The position numbers and the translations under genes were made by a program. Below, piece after piece: positions 1 through 6,826 of a DNA stretch of 14,064 bases; position 1 is the first letter of the stretch; each line of letters begins with the position of its first letter. This DNA is from Spirosoma sp. GTDB lineage: Bacteria; Bacteroidota; Bacteroidia; Cytophagales; Spirosomataceae. The stretch lies in the NCBI GenBank assembly GCA_028288385.1, contig JAQBNX010000424.1, positions 1-14,064 of the forward strand, read 5' to 3'. The notes beneath the pieces were generated by a model. The model was not told where the DNA came from. It saw nothing but the letters and a program-made list of their open reading frames with translations, and did no database searches.

Positions 1-404
1 CCCGGAGTAAAGTAAAACTTCTCGTAATATCCCGGATCATCGGGAATGTGCATCTTGCGGTACTTGCCGAGGTACGTACCATCGGCGTCGAGTACGGCAG
101 TCGTATTGTGGTACAGCCCCTGTGCCCGCTTCTCGAACAGCGACGCTATAATAACGACGCCTAACTCGCCGGCCAGTTGCCCCAGGCGCTCCGTGGTGGG
201 ACCAGGAATGGCTTCGGCCAGGTTAAAATTATGATGATCCTCAACATCGCAGAAATACAACGACGTAAAGAGTTCCTGCAAACAAACAATCTGCGCCCCT
301 TTCTGAGCCGCTTCGCGGATGCCCGCAATGGCTTTCTGAATGTTGGACTCTACATCGGCCTGGCAACTCATTTGAACCAGACCAATCCGGACTTTTTTCG
401 ACAT
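1..404 (-). CDS. aguB: N-carbamoylputrescine amidase, 5' part (runs off window)
   Basis: Carbon-nitrogen hydrolase of the nitrilase superfamily, most likely N-carbamoylputrescine amidase, which turns N-carbamoylputrescine into putrescine, CO2 and ammonia in the cytoplasmic arginine/agmatine route to polyamines. The first 134 complete codons are present, beginning MSKKVRIGLVQMSCQAD. Visible are the catalytic Glu (about residue 44, in CLQELFTSLYF) and the catalytic Lys (about 117, in KYRKMHIPDD); the catalytic Cys lies beyond the window edge. The run FCDVEDHHNFNLAEAIPGPT and the ending PGYYEKFYFTPG are typical of the plant/bacterial carbamoylputrescine amidase branch rather than other nitrilases. 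The ATG at 404-402 is chosen because it gives the normal family N-terminus. A perfect -7 element sits only four bases upstream, so the message is probably leaderless. An agmatine deiminase gene is often nearby in this pathway but would be outside the window. Confidence 0.9.
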   Translation of the reverse strand, partial: MSKKVRIGLVQMSCQADVESNIQKAIAGIREAAQKGAQIVCLQELFTSLYFCDVEDHHNFNLAEAIPGPTTERLGQLAGELGVVIIASLFEKRAQGLYHNTTAVLDADGTYLGKYRKMHIPDDPGYYEKFYFTP

Positions 405-408
405 AGGG

Positions 409-416
409 CAAAAGTA
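409..416 (-). promoter_or_regulatory. -7 promoter element of the amidase gene
   Basis: TACTTTTG on the minus strand fits the Bacteroidota -7 consensus TAnnTTTG exactly. It ends four bases before the amidase ATG, placing transcription start at or next to the start codon. A possible -33 TTG is at 435-433, with a 16-base gap that is slightly short. Confidence 0.6.
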
Positions 417-440
417 GGGCGTTCTTGGTTGACAACGCCC
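417..440. promoter_or_regulatory. Inverted repeat inside the amidase promoter (candidate operator)
   Basis: GGGCGTT (417-423) and AACGCCC (434-440) are exact reverse complements separated by 10 bases. The repeat starts right next to the -7 element and covers the spacer and the presumed -33 region, which is where a repressor would bind. No regulator gene is present here to pair with it. Confidence 0.35.
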
Positions 441-536
441 ATACCAAACAAAAGTCTTAGCAGACGGGTTCGGCAGAAAAGTTTGTCCTGTTTGTTTAAA
501 GACACACCCTATTCTAAAATCCGATTCTACAAAGCC

Positions 537-1637
537 ATGCCAACCCGCCGATCCTTTTTGCATACAACCGCTCTCACTGGCGCTGCTGCGATTTTGCCTA
601 ATGCGCTTTGGTCCGCTACCCGGCCTGCTAAAGACAAGCTTGGTGTGGCGCTCGTTGGTCTTGGCTACTACAGCACCGATTTGCTGGCCCCCGCTCTGCA
701 ACAAACCAATAACTGTTACCTCGCAGGTATCGTTACGGGTACACCTGCCAAAGCCGAGAAGTGGAAAAAACAGTATAACATTCCCGACAAGAACATTTAT
801 TCGTACCAGACCTTCGACCAGGTAGCCAATAACCCCGACATCGATGTGATCTACGTCGTACTGCCACCGTCCATGCACGAGGAGTACGTAGTGCGGGCGG
901 CCAAAGCGGGTAAACACGTTTGGGTGGAGAAACCAATGGCCGTTACGGCTAAGGAGTGCCAGAATATGATTGATGCCTGCCGCAAAAACAAGGTATCCCT
1001 GGCGGTAGGCTACCGGCTTCACCATGAGCCTAATACACAGGAATACGTTCGGGCATTACGTAACGGTAAAATTGGTAAAATTCAACTGGTGAGCTGCTCG
1101 GCGGGCTACTACGATAGCCGTACTGACCACTGGAAACAGAAAAAGGAAATGGGCGGTGGTGTCATGTATGACATGGGAGTCTATGTGCTGCAGGGTGCCC
1201 GCTTAGCTACCGGCGAAGAACCCATTGCGGTCACGGCCCAGCAGTTTACGGCCCGCCCCAATGTATACAAAAATGGTCTCGACGAGACGTCGATGGCTCA
1301 ACTCATCTTTCCTAGTGGAGCGCGGGCGGCTGTGCAGAGCAGCTATGGTATGAACATGAATTTTCTGCACGTAACTGGAAGCAAAGGAACCCTAGAGATG
1401 GCACCCTACTCGGCCTATAATGGCGTTAAAGGTGAGTTTATGGACGGAGCCAGTGGTAAAATCGACCATCCGTATGAGGTGCCCTGGCAACAGGCAAAAC
1501 AGATGGACGACGATGCCGACGCCATTCTGAAAAACAAACCCGTGCTTGTTCCGGGCGAAGAGGGACTACGCGACATTAAAATCGTAGAAGCGATTTATCA
1601 GGCTGCTCGAACAGGGAGGGAAGTTAAAATTGGCTAA
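537..1637 (+). CDS. Tat-exported Gfo/Idh/MocA-family oxidoreductase (GFOR-like)
   Basis: NAD(P)-dependent sugar oxidoreductase of 366 residues, resembling glucose-fructose oxidoreductase. The N-terminus carries a twin-arginine signal (TRRSFLH at 3-9, followed by a hydrophobic Ala-rich stretch to about residue 25), so it should be exported folded, with its cofactor, to the periplasm. A Rossmann nucleotide-binding motif follows (VALVGLGYYS, 37-46), then the catalytic Lys motif EKP at 131-133. The second domain holds GGGVMYDMGVYVLQGAR (206-222), in which the usual Gfo/Idh His is replaced by Tyr216 after Asp212, as in GFOR-type enzymes. The true substrate cannot be read from the sequence. The frame stays open upstream to 177, but that part overlaps the divergent amidase gene and its promoter, and only the ATG at 537 gives the Tat signal. 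No convincing TAnnTTTG element is seen upstream. It is apparently monocistronic. Confidence 0.88.
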   Translation: MPTRRSFLHTTALTGAAAILPNALWSATRPAKDKLGVALVGLGYYSTDLLAPALQQTNNCYLAGIVTGTPAKAEKWKKQYNIPDKNIYSYQTFDQVANNPDIDVIYVVLPPSMHEEYVVRAAKAGKHVWVEKPMAVTAKECQNMIDACRKNKVSLAVGYRLHHEPNTQEYVRALRNGKIGKIQLVSCSAGYYDSRTDHWKQKKEMGGGVMYDMGVYVLQGARLATGEEPIAVTAQQFTARPNVYKNGLDETSMAQLIFPSGARAAVQSSYGMNMNFLHVTGSKGTLEMAPYSAYNGVKGEFMDGASGKIDHPYEVPWQQAKQMDDDADAILKNKPVLVPGEEGLRDIKIVEAIYQAARTGREVKIG

Positions 1638-1773
1638 AAAGTTTTGGCCAGACCAAGCCACAGTACGCAGATAGAATAAACCTGTCACGTAGCCTGTTAG
1701 CAAGCCGTCGGTTAACGTAGTATTTTAGTTGTACGATAACGGTGTTTTTGTTGCCGTATATAAAGTCGGTGTG

Positions 1774-1781
1774 TAGTTTTG
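1774..1781 (+). promoter_or_regulatory. Promoter of the 76-residue orphan gene
   Basis: TAGTTTTG matches the Bacteroidota -7 consensus TAnnTTTG. A TTG at 1751-1753 lies 20 bases upstream, correct spacing for the -33 element. Transcription should start near 1787-1790, which excludes the TTG codon at 1779 as a translation start and favours the ATG at 1830. Confidence 0.65.
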
Positions 1782-1829
1782 GCGGGCAGCCGGGATTTTA
1801 TTTACTTCGCCTGTCAACCCCGTCAGCCT

Positions 1830-2060
1830 ATGCAACTCGCCGATTTTACCAACCTCCCCGCCAACCGCCAACTCGACACGCTTTATTTTACGGGCGACAT
1901 TTTGGCTAACCGCTATGAAGGCGAAAATATCTTTCTGCTCTATAATCTGAACGGCTTTTACGTTGAACTGCGCTACGACGCCTTTAATAATCACCTCCAC
2001 CAGGTGACGGCCTTCCGCGACACGGACAAGCTCGAACCCTACCTGCCTTATCTGGCTTAA
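1830..2060 (+). CDS. Small conserved-looking protein of unknown function (76 aa)
   Basis: Encodes a 76-residue acidic soluble protein starting MQLADFTNLPANRQLDTLYF and ending DKLEPYLPYLA. No signal peptide, membrane segment, cysteine or known catalytic motif is visible. It is rich in Tyr, Asn, Asp and Leu. The stretch YEGENIFLLYNLNGFYVELRYD looks like alternating beta-strands, suggesting a small beta-rich fold. I do not recognise a family. The frame is open up to a TTG at 1779, but that codon lies within the promoter, so ATG 1830 is preferred; the leader would be about 40 bases. It stands alone: the oxidoreductase upstream is 192 bases away and the next gene converges on it. The promoter, a terminator-like hairpin and normal codon use support a real gene. 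Function is unknown. Confidence 0.75.
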   Translation: MQLADFTNLPANRQLDTLYFTGDILANRYEGENIFLLYNLNGFYVELRYDAFNNHLHQVTAFRDTDKLEPYLPYLA

Positions 2061-2105
2061 ACATAGCTCTATATAAGTTCATACAGACTGTAGTGGATGG
2101 TCAGG

Positions 2106-2130
2106 ACCTGACTCAAATCATCAGGTTTTT
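2106..2130 (+). terminator. Weak rho-independent terminator
   Basis: ACCTGA (2106-2111) pairs with TCAGGT (2121-2126) across a 9-base loop and runs into T2126-T2130. The stem is only 6 bp, so it is a weak terminator for the orphan gene; it overlaps the last bases of the convergent glycosyltransferase gene. The overlapping palindrome GTCAGGaCCTGAC (2100-2112) could compete for pairing. Confidence 0.4.
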
Positions 2131-3188
2131 GTCCATAACAACTGCCGTACCCGTTCTGCTACCGTCGCCACAGAAATGTCGTTGAGACAGGCCAGATCGC
2201 CCCGCCAGCAGGGTAGGTTGCCAAACACCGAACAGGGCCGGCAGGTCAGCACATCGGCTGGCACCTGAATGATGGCGTCGTTTTCCTGTCCCCACGGTCC
2301 GAAACCGGCGTCGGGGTGGGTAGCTCCCCAGATCGACAACACCCGCACGCCACTTAGGGCTGCCAGGTGCTTATTACCCGAATCCATACAAAGCATTCCA
2401 TCTAACCGGTGCATAAGTGCCAGTTCGGCCGCCAGAGTGAGCTGACCGGCTACGATGATTGACTGCGGAAAGCATTGCCGAAGGGTTTCGAGTTGAGCGA
2501 TTTCCTGCGGGCCACCCCCAAATAGAAAAATACGTACCGGCTGGGTGACGTAGAGTTGCTCCAGCAACGGCTTAAATCGGTCAAAGGGCCATATTTTCTG
2601 GAGATGCTGGGCAAACGGGGCAATACCCAGCCATGGTTCGCTATGTACTCCGGGAGTAAGTCCTTTACGCTCCAGAAACGCAGCTAACTCGGACTCAGCG
2701 GAGGGTGTGGGTGTAAAGGAAAATGAGGCTGGAGGTTGAACAGTAAAACCGGCGGCTCCGAACAGATTGGCGTAGCGGTCAATACTATGCGGTAGCGGCC
2801 GCCTGATTTTATCGTCTTTGCGCGTGAGCGCTTTCTTCTCGGTGCGGCCCTTGTCGATGGTTACGGAGGTAATGCCCGCCATTCGGAATAAGCGCTTCAG
2901 CACGGCCGAGCGCAGGTTTTCATTCGCATCGACGACCAGATCAACCGGATTCATTTTCCTGAGTTCCTGAAACAGCCTAAACAGGCCTGCCAGCCCTTTG
3001 TGTCGCTCATTGACGTCGGCTTCCACAACGCGGACCTGGGGAAACTGCGCAAAGAAAACGGCAAATTTTGGACGCGTTACTACGGTAATCCGGATGTCGG
3101 GATAACGGTCTACTACTGCCTTGACAACCGGTGCCAGCAGGGCTACGTCGCCCATGGCCGAAAAACGAAGCAAGAGCAAATGCGTCAT
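2121..3188 (-). CDS. GT9 (heptosyltransferase-like) glycosyltransferase
   Basis: Glycosyltransferase family 9 protein of 355 residues, related to ADP-heptose:LPS heptosyltransferases (GT-B fold); expected to add a sugar to lipopolysaccharide or another envelope glycan at the inner face of the cytoplasmic membrane. The N-terminal domain starts LLLLRFSAMGDVALLAP with the conserved acidic residue at Asp14. The C-terminal nucleotide-sugar domain shows WLGIAPFAQHLQKIWP (186-201), FLFGGGPQE (221-229), the family signature MDSGNKHLAALSGV (268-281) with Asp269 and His274, and WGATHPDAGFGPWG (287-300). Four cysteines near the end (316, 319, 327, 334) fit the usual GT9 C-terminal Cys pattern. Length is normal. 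The ATG overlaps the stop of the upstream DUF4254 gene (ATGA), so translation is probably coupled. Donor and acceptor sugars cannot be told from sequence. Confidence 0.9.
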   Translation of the reverse strand: MTHLLLLRFSAMGDVALLAPVVKAVVDRYPDIRITVVTRPKFAVFFAQFPQVRVVEADVNERHKGLAGLFRLFQELRKMNPVDLVVDANENLRSAVLKRLFRMAGITSVTIDKGRTEKKALTRKDDKIRRPLPHSIDRYANLFGAAGFTVQPPASFSFTPTPSAESELAAFLERKGLTPGVHSEPWLGIAPFAQHLQKIWPFDRFKPLLEQLYVTQPVRIFLFGGGPQEIAQLETLRQCFPQSIIVAGQLTLAAELALMHRLDGMLCMDSGNKHLAALSGVRVLSIWGATHPDAGFGPWGQENDAIIQVPADVLTCRPCSVFGNLPCWRGDLACLNDISVATVAERVRQLLWTKT

Positions 3189-3826
3189 AACCGAACTGAC
3201 CCATCCTGACCAGATTGTTGCTCGGCTGGTTGCCCGTAGAGGACGGGATTCAACGTTGGGTCGTTGTACATTTTCATCTGGCGGTAGACCTTCATATACC
3301 GGTCGCCATTCTGGATATCTTCGAGCAGTTCGTCGAAGCAGCAGGCCAAATCCCCTTCTTGTTCGAGCAGCACGGCTAATTTCTGGGCGGCTTTCTGGTG
3401 GTGTTCATCGGGAACATCGGGCCGCTCGGTCTGCTCGCGGAAGTGATATAACTTGAGTTGAAGGATCGACATGCGGTCCAGCAGCCAGGCTGGGGTTTCT
3501 GAGTTCAGGCGGGCGCTGGGCTTTGGTGTTGTATGACGAAACTGATCGAAAAACCAACTGTCAATCTGCTCGACTGTATCGGTCCGGTCCTGATTTGACT
3601 GATCGATACGTCGTTTAATGGCAACCAGTTCGTCTGGCCGAATGGTGGGACTGCGAATGATGTCTTCGAGGTGCCACTGCACGGTGTCGATCCAGTTTTT
3701 ATGGTAGAGCAGCGAGGCAATGTCGTTGGCCGCAAACGGGTTGTTAATAGGCGTATCGACATGGTCGGTATGGTGATAATCGCGGATGCTCTGGCGGAAC
3801 AGGTCGTTGGCGAAACTGGCGTTCAT
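3185..3826 (-). CDS. DUF4254 family protein
   Basis: Protein of 213 residues matching, by recall, the DUF4254 family of Bacteroidota; its biochemical role is not known. It is soluble, with no signal peptide or membrane segment, and is mostly predicted helix. Recognisable stretches are IASLLYHKNWIDTVQWHLEDIIR (about 37-59), a charged helix at DELVAIKRRIDQSNQDR, WLLDRMSILQLKLYHFRE in the middle, and QNGDRYMKVYRQMKMYNDP near the C-terminus. It is the first gene of a two-gene unit: its TGA overlaps the ATG of the GT9 glycosyltransferase by 4 bases, implying matched expression and a job in the same envelope-glycan step. A perfect -7 element lies 18 bases upstream of its ATG. An accessory or partner role to the transferase is an inference from context only. 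Confidence 0.85.
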   Translation of the reverse strand: MNASFANDLFRQSIRDYHHTDHVDTPINNPFAANDIASLLYHKNWIDTVQWHLEDIIRSPTIRPDELVAIKRRIDQSNQDRTDTVEQIDSWFFDQFRHTTPKPSARLNSETPAWLLDRMSILQLKLYHFREQTERPDVPDEHHQKAAQKLAVLLEQEGDLACCFDELLEDIQNGDRYMKVYRQMKMYNDPTLNPVLYGQPAEQQSGQDGSVRL

Positions 3827-3843
3827 AGAAGATTAATCAGCCG

Positions 3844-3851
3844 CAAAGATA
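3844..3851 (-). promoter_or_regulatory. -7 promoter element of the DUF4254-GT9 unit
   Basis: TATCTTTG on the minus strand matches TAnnTTTG exactly and is followed by GCGG. The ATG of the DUF4254 gene is 17 bases beyond its end, so the leader is only about 10-13 bases. The -33 position (about 3872-3875) reads TTCC, a poor match. Confidence 0.6.
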
Positions 3852-3997
3852 CAAATTTTAGGGCTTTTGCTGGAACACTACGTACTACGGCTTGCGGCTT
3901 CCAGCGCTTCTGGAATGGCTCCTTGTGTTTACTACTATCCATAGAGCAGAAGACTGACCGTGGTGGGTTAATACGCGGTTTTGACCCAAAAAATCAC

Positions 3998-4005
3998 TAT
4001 TTTTG
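3998..4005 (+). promoter_or_regulatory. -7 promoter element of mutS
   Basis: TATTTTTG matches TAnnTTTG exactly, 24 bases before the GTG start. The nearest upstream TTG (3981-3983) is 14 bases away, shorter than the usual spacing of about 17-23. The predicted leader is about 18-20 bases. The element faces away from the DUF4254 promoter within a 203-base divergent region. Confidence 0.55.
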
Positions 4006-4029
4006 TTTAGCACAACCAGCCATTAATCA

Positions 4030-6690
4030 GTGAAAACAGCCACCGCAGCGAAGCCTCAATCCCAGAAGAACGAAACGCCCCTCAATCGCCAGTATAACCA
4101 GATCAAGGCTAAATACCCCGGTGCGTTGCTGCTCTTCCGCGTTGGTGATTTTTACGAGACCTTCGGAGAGGATGCCGTTCGGGCCAGCAAAATTCTGGGT
4201 ATTACGCTAACCAAACGTAATAACGGCGGGTCGAACGAAGAACTGGCCGGTTTTCCCCATCACTCCCTCGATACACACCTGCCCAAACTCGTTCGGGCGG
4301 GCGAACGCGTGGCCATCTGCGACCAGTTGGAAGACCCCGCCCTGGCCAAAGGTATCGTTAGGCGGGGCGTAACGGAGCTGGTTACACCCGGCGTTTCGTT
4401 CAATGATAATGTGCTCGACACCCGGCGCAACAACTACCTCGCGGCTATTCACTTTGGTAAAGCAGATGATACGTTTGGCGTGTCGTTTCTGGATATTTCG
4501 ACGGGTGAATTTCTGGCTTCGCAGGGTAACGGGGCCTATGTCGATAAACTCCTGCAAAGCTTTAACCCATCGGAGGTGCTTTATTGCAAGCGAAATCGAC
4601 AGGAGTTCGGGGTGTTGTTTGGCGATAAGTTTCATACCTACACCCTCGAAGACTGGGCCTTTACCTATGACTTTGGCTACAATTTTCTGAAGCAGCATTT
4701 TCAGACGACTTCGCTCAAGGGCTTCGGCATAGAAGGTCTGCCCGATGGGATTGTTGCTGCCGGTGTCATTCTGCATTACCTGAACGAAACCGAACACAAA
4801 GACCTTCAGCACATAACGCGTGTAACACGGCTCGAAGAAGACCGCTACGTATGGTTGGACCGGTTTACGATTCGCAACCTTGAATTAACGGCTGCGCAGC
4901 AGGAGGGGGGCATTCCTCTGATTCAGATTCTCGACCAGACGGTTACGCCGATGGGGGCGCGGCTGCTGCGGAAGTGGCTCAACCTGCCGCTTAAAGAAAA
5001 AGCCCTGATCGATGAGCGACTCAACATGGTCAGTCTACTGACAGATAATCTGGACCTGGCCGATGCTATGGTCGGGCACCTGCGGCAGATTGGAGACCTC
5101 GAACGGCTGGTGTCGAAGGTGGCCGTTCGGCGCATAAGCCCCCGCGAGTTGTTGCAATTGAAGCGGTCCCTGCAGCATATTCTGCCTATCAAAGAATCCC
5201 TGATTACCGCCCTGAGCCAGACCGAATCGTCGGGGCCGCAACTCGGATCACTGAAAAAATACGCCGATCAGTTAAATCCCGTTTCCTTCCTCATCGACCG
5301 GATCGAAGCTGAACTGCGCGAAGATCCACCGGCGCTCTCCAACCAGGGAGGCATGATTAAACCCGGTATCAATACCGAACTGGATGAATTGACGTCCATT
5401 GCTTATTCGGGTAAGGATTACCTGATTCAGTTGCAGGAGCGGGAAGTGCAGCGAACGGGCATCAGTTCGCTTAAGGTGGCCTATAACAAGGTGTTTGGCT
5501 ACTACCTCGAGGTAACGCACGCCCACAAAAACCGCGTACCCGACGACTGGATCAGGAAACAGACGCTCGTAAATGCCGAGCGCTACATCACGCCCGAATT
5601 AAAGGAGTATGAGGATAAAATTCTCAACGCGGAGGAGCAGATTTTCCAGATTGAAGCCCGCATGTTCAACGAGATGGTGATTGCGGCTGGCGAGTACGTA
5701 GGGGCTATTCAGCAGAACGCCCGGGTGCTGTCCGTGTTGGATGTCTTGTCGTCATTTGCCAGGGTGGCGGTCAAGAACAAGTATGTGAGGCCGCAGATTA
5801 ACGAAAGCAGGGTGTTGAACATTAAGGATGGCCGACACCCAGTAATTGAGCAGCAGTTGCCCCCGGGCGAACCATACATCCCGAACGACATCTATCTGGA
5901 CGACGAAACCCAGCAGATTATCATCATTACCGGGCCGAACATGGCGGGTAAATCGGCGTTGCTGCGCCAGACGGCCCTGATTGTGCTGATGGCGCAGTCG
6001 GGTAGTTTTGTGCCTGCCTCGTCGGCGGAGATTGGGTTGGTCGATAAGATTTTCACTCGTGTGGGAGCCAGCGATAATCTGTCGAGGGGCGAAAGTACGT
6101 TCATGGTTGAGATGACTGAAACGGCCAGTATTCTCAATAACCTAAGCGAACGAAGCCTCGTACTGATGGACGAAATTGGGCGCGGCACGAGCACCTACGA
6201 TGGCGTGTCGATTGCGTGGTCTATCACCGAATACCTGCACAACAAAACGGCCTGCCGCCCTAAAACTCTGTTCGCTACGCACTACCATGAACTGAATGAC
6301 CTCGCGGCCGACAATCCCCGCATTAAGAACTATAATATATCGGTGAAGGAACTCGGCAACAAGGTAATCTTCCTGCGTAAGCTGAAAGAAGGAGGCTCGG
6401 AACATAGCTTCGGGATTCATGTAGCGCAGATGGCCGGCATGCCCGCTCAGATTGTAACCCGGGCGGGTGAGATACTGAAGCAGCTGGAGTCGTCGCGGGA
6501 GCGGGAGACAAACAAGGAAAGCATTCGGCAGGCGGTACCTCAGGAACGGGAACTGGCGCTACGTATCATAGAATCGGGCGACCCCAAATCCGAAGCCATT
6601 AAAGAGAAACTACGTACCATCGACGTAAACCGGCTCACGCCCATCGAAGCACTCCTGAAACTGAATGAGTTATTGAAAATGGTGGAGTAA
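4030..6690 (+). CDS. mutS: DNA mismatch repair protein MutS
   Basis: MutS, 886 residues, the mismatch-recognition ATPase that binds base mismatches and small loops and recruits MutL. All domains are present. The N-terminal mismatch-binding domain has GDFYETF (39-45) with the intercalating Phe41 and Glu43; connector, lever (core) and clamp domains follow; the C-terminal ABC ATPase has Walker A GPNMAGKS (635-642), STFMVEM, Walker B LMDEIGRGTS (712-721) with Asp714-Glu715, and FATHYHEL. Walker A carries Ala where many MutS have Gly (GPNMGGKS); I recall this variant from Bacteroidota, so it should be active. The start is GTG at 4030: an in-frame TAA at 4024 excludes anything upstream, and MKTATAAKPQSQ leads straight into PLNRQYNQIKAKYPGALLLFRVGDF. 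No mutL is nearby. It ends in its own terminator. Confidence 0.97.
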   Translation: MKTATAAKPQSQKNETPLNRQYNQIKAKYPGALLLFRVGDFYETFGEDAVRASKILGITLTKRNNGGSNEELAGFPHHSLDTHLPKLVRAGERVAICDQLEDPALAKGIVRRGVTELVTPGVSFNDNVLDTRRNNYLAAIHFGKADDTFGVSFLDISTGEFLASQGNGAYVDKLLQSFNPSEVLYCKRNRQEFGVLFGDKFHTYTLEDWAFTYDFGYNFLKQHFQTTSLKGFGIEGLPDGIVAAGVILHYLNETEHKDLQHITRVTRLEEDRYVWLDRFTIRNLELTAAQQEGGIPLIQILDQTVTPMGARLLRKWLNLPLKEKALIDERLNMVSLLTDNLDLADAMVGHLRQIGDLERLVSKVAVRRISPRELLQLKRSLQHILPIKESLITALSQTESSGPQLGSLKKYADQLNPVSFLIDRIEAELREDPPALSNQGGMIKPGINTELDELTSIAYSGKDYLIQLQEREVQRTGISSLKVAYNKVFGYYLEVTHAHKNRVPDDWIRKQTLVNAERYITPELKEYEDKILNAEEQIFQIEARMFNEMVIAAGEYVGAIQQNARVLSVLDVLSSFARVAVKNKYVRPQINESRVLNIKDGRHPVIEQQLPPGEPYIPNDIYLDDETQQIIIITGPNMAGKSALLRQTALIVLMAQSGSFVPASSAEIGLVDKIFTRVGASDNLSRGESTFMVEMTETASILNNLSERSLVLMDEIGRGTSTYDGVSIAWSITEYLHNKTACRPKTLFATHYHELNDLAADNPRIKNYNISVKELGNKVIFLRKLKEGGSEHSFGIHVAQMAGMPAQIVTRAGEILKQLESSRERETNKESIRQAVPQERELALRIIESGDPKSEAIKEKLRTIDVNRLTPIEALLKLNELLKMVE

Positions 6691-6749
6691 AGCAGTTAGG
6701 GTTGCATCAGGCTACATTACGTCGGAACCCTAGTTTTTACTGCTTTTTT
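6691..6749 (+). terminator. Bulged rho-independent terminator after mutS
   Basis: A two-part stem starts directly after the mutS stop: AGCAGT (6691-6696) pairs with ACTGCT (6739-6744), and TAGGGTT (6697-6703) with AACCCTA (6726-6732), a 6-base bulge (GTTTTT) lying on the 3' side. A run of T follows to 6749. It separates mutS from the Rad52-like gene. Confidence 0.65.
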
Positions 6750-6826
6750 GCGTCTACGACTTACTTAATAATCCCAGCCACATACACAACGGTGAGGTGG
6801 TAACAATTTAACTAATAACTACCCGA

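Noticed and set aside
177..536. In-frame upstream extension of the oxidoreductase (120 extra residues)
   Set aside because: It covers the start and promoter of the divergent amidase gene on the other strand and would bury the twin-arginine signal; the residues look like non-coding translation.
2176..2243. Four-cysteine cluster near the end of the GT9 protein as a new metal site
   Set aside because: A similar Cys-rich C-terminal pattern is common in GT9 heptosyltransferases, so it is not a special feature of this protein.
3832..4030. Direct repeat ATTAATCAG at 3832-3840 and 4022-4030 beside the two divergent starts
   Set aside because: Only nine bases, A/T-rich, and differently placed relative to the two promoters; chance is sufficient.
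3671..4033. 120-codon plus-strand frame before mutS
   Set aside because: It lies mostly antisense to the DUF4254 gene and runs through both divergent promoters; no recognisable protein features.
4207..4812. 201-codon minus-strand frame inside mutS
   Set aside because: Fully antisense to the well-conserved mismatch-binding and connector domains of MutS; a shadow frame.
5926..5970. Walker A of MutS reading GPNMAGKS as a defective ATPase
   Set aside because: The catalytic Gly-Lys-Ser is intact, and as far as I recall the Ala variant is usual in Bacteroidota MutS; the rest of the ATPase is complete.
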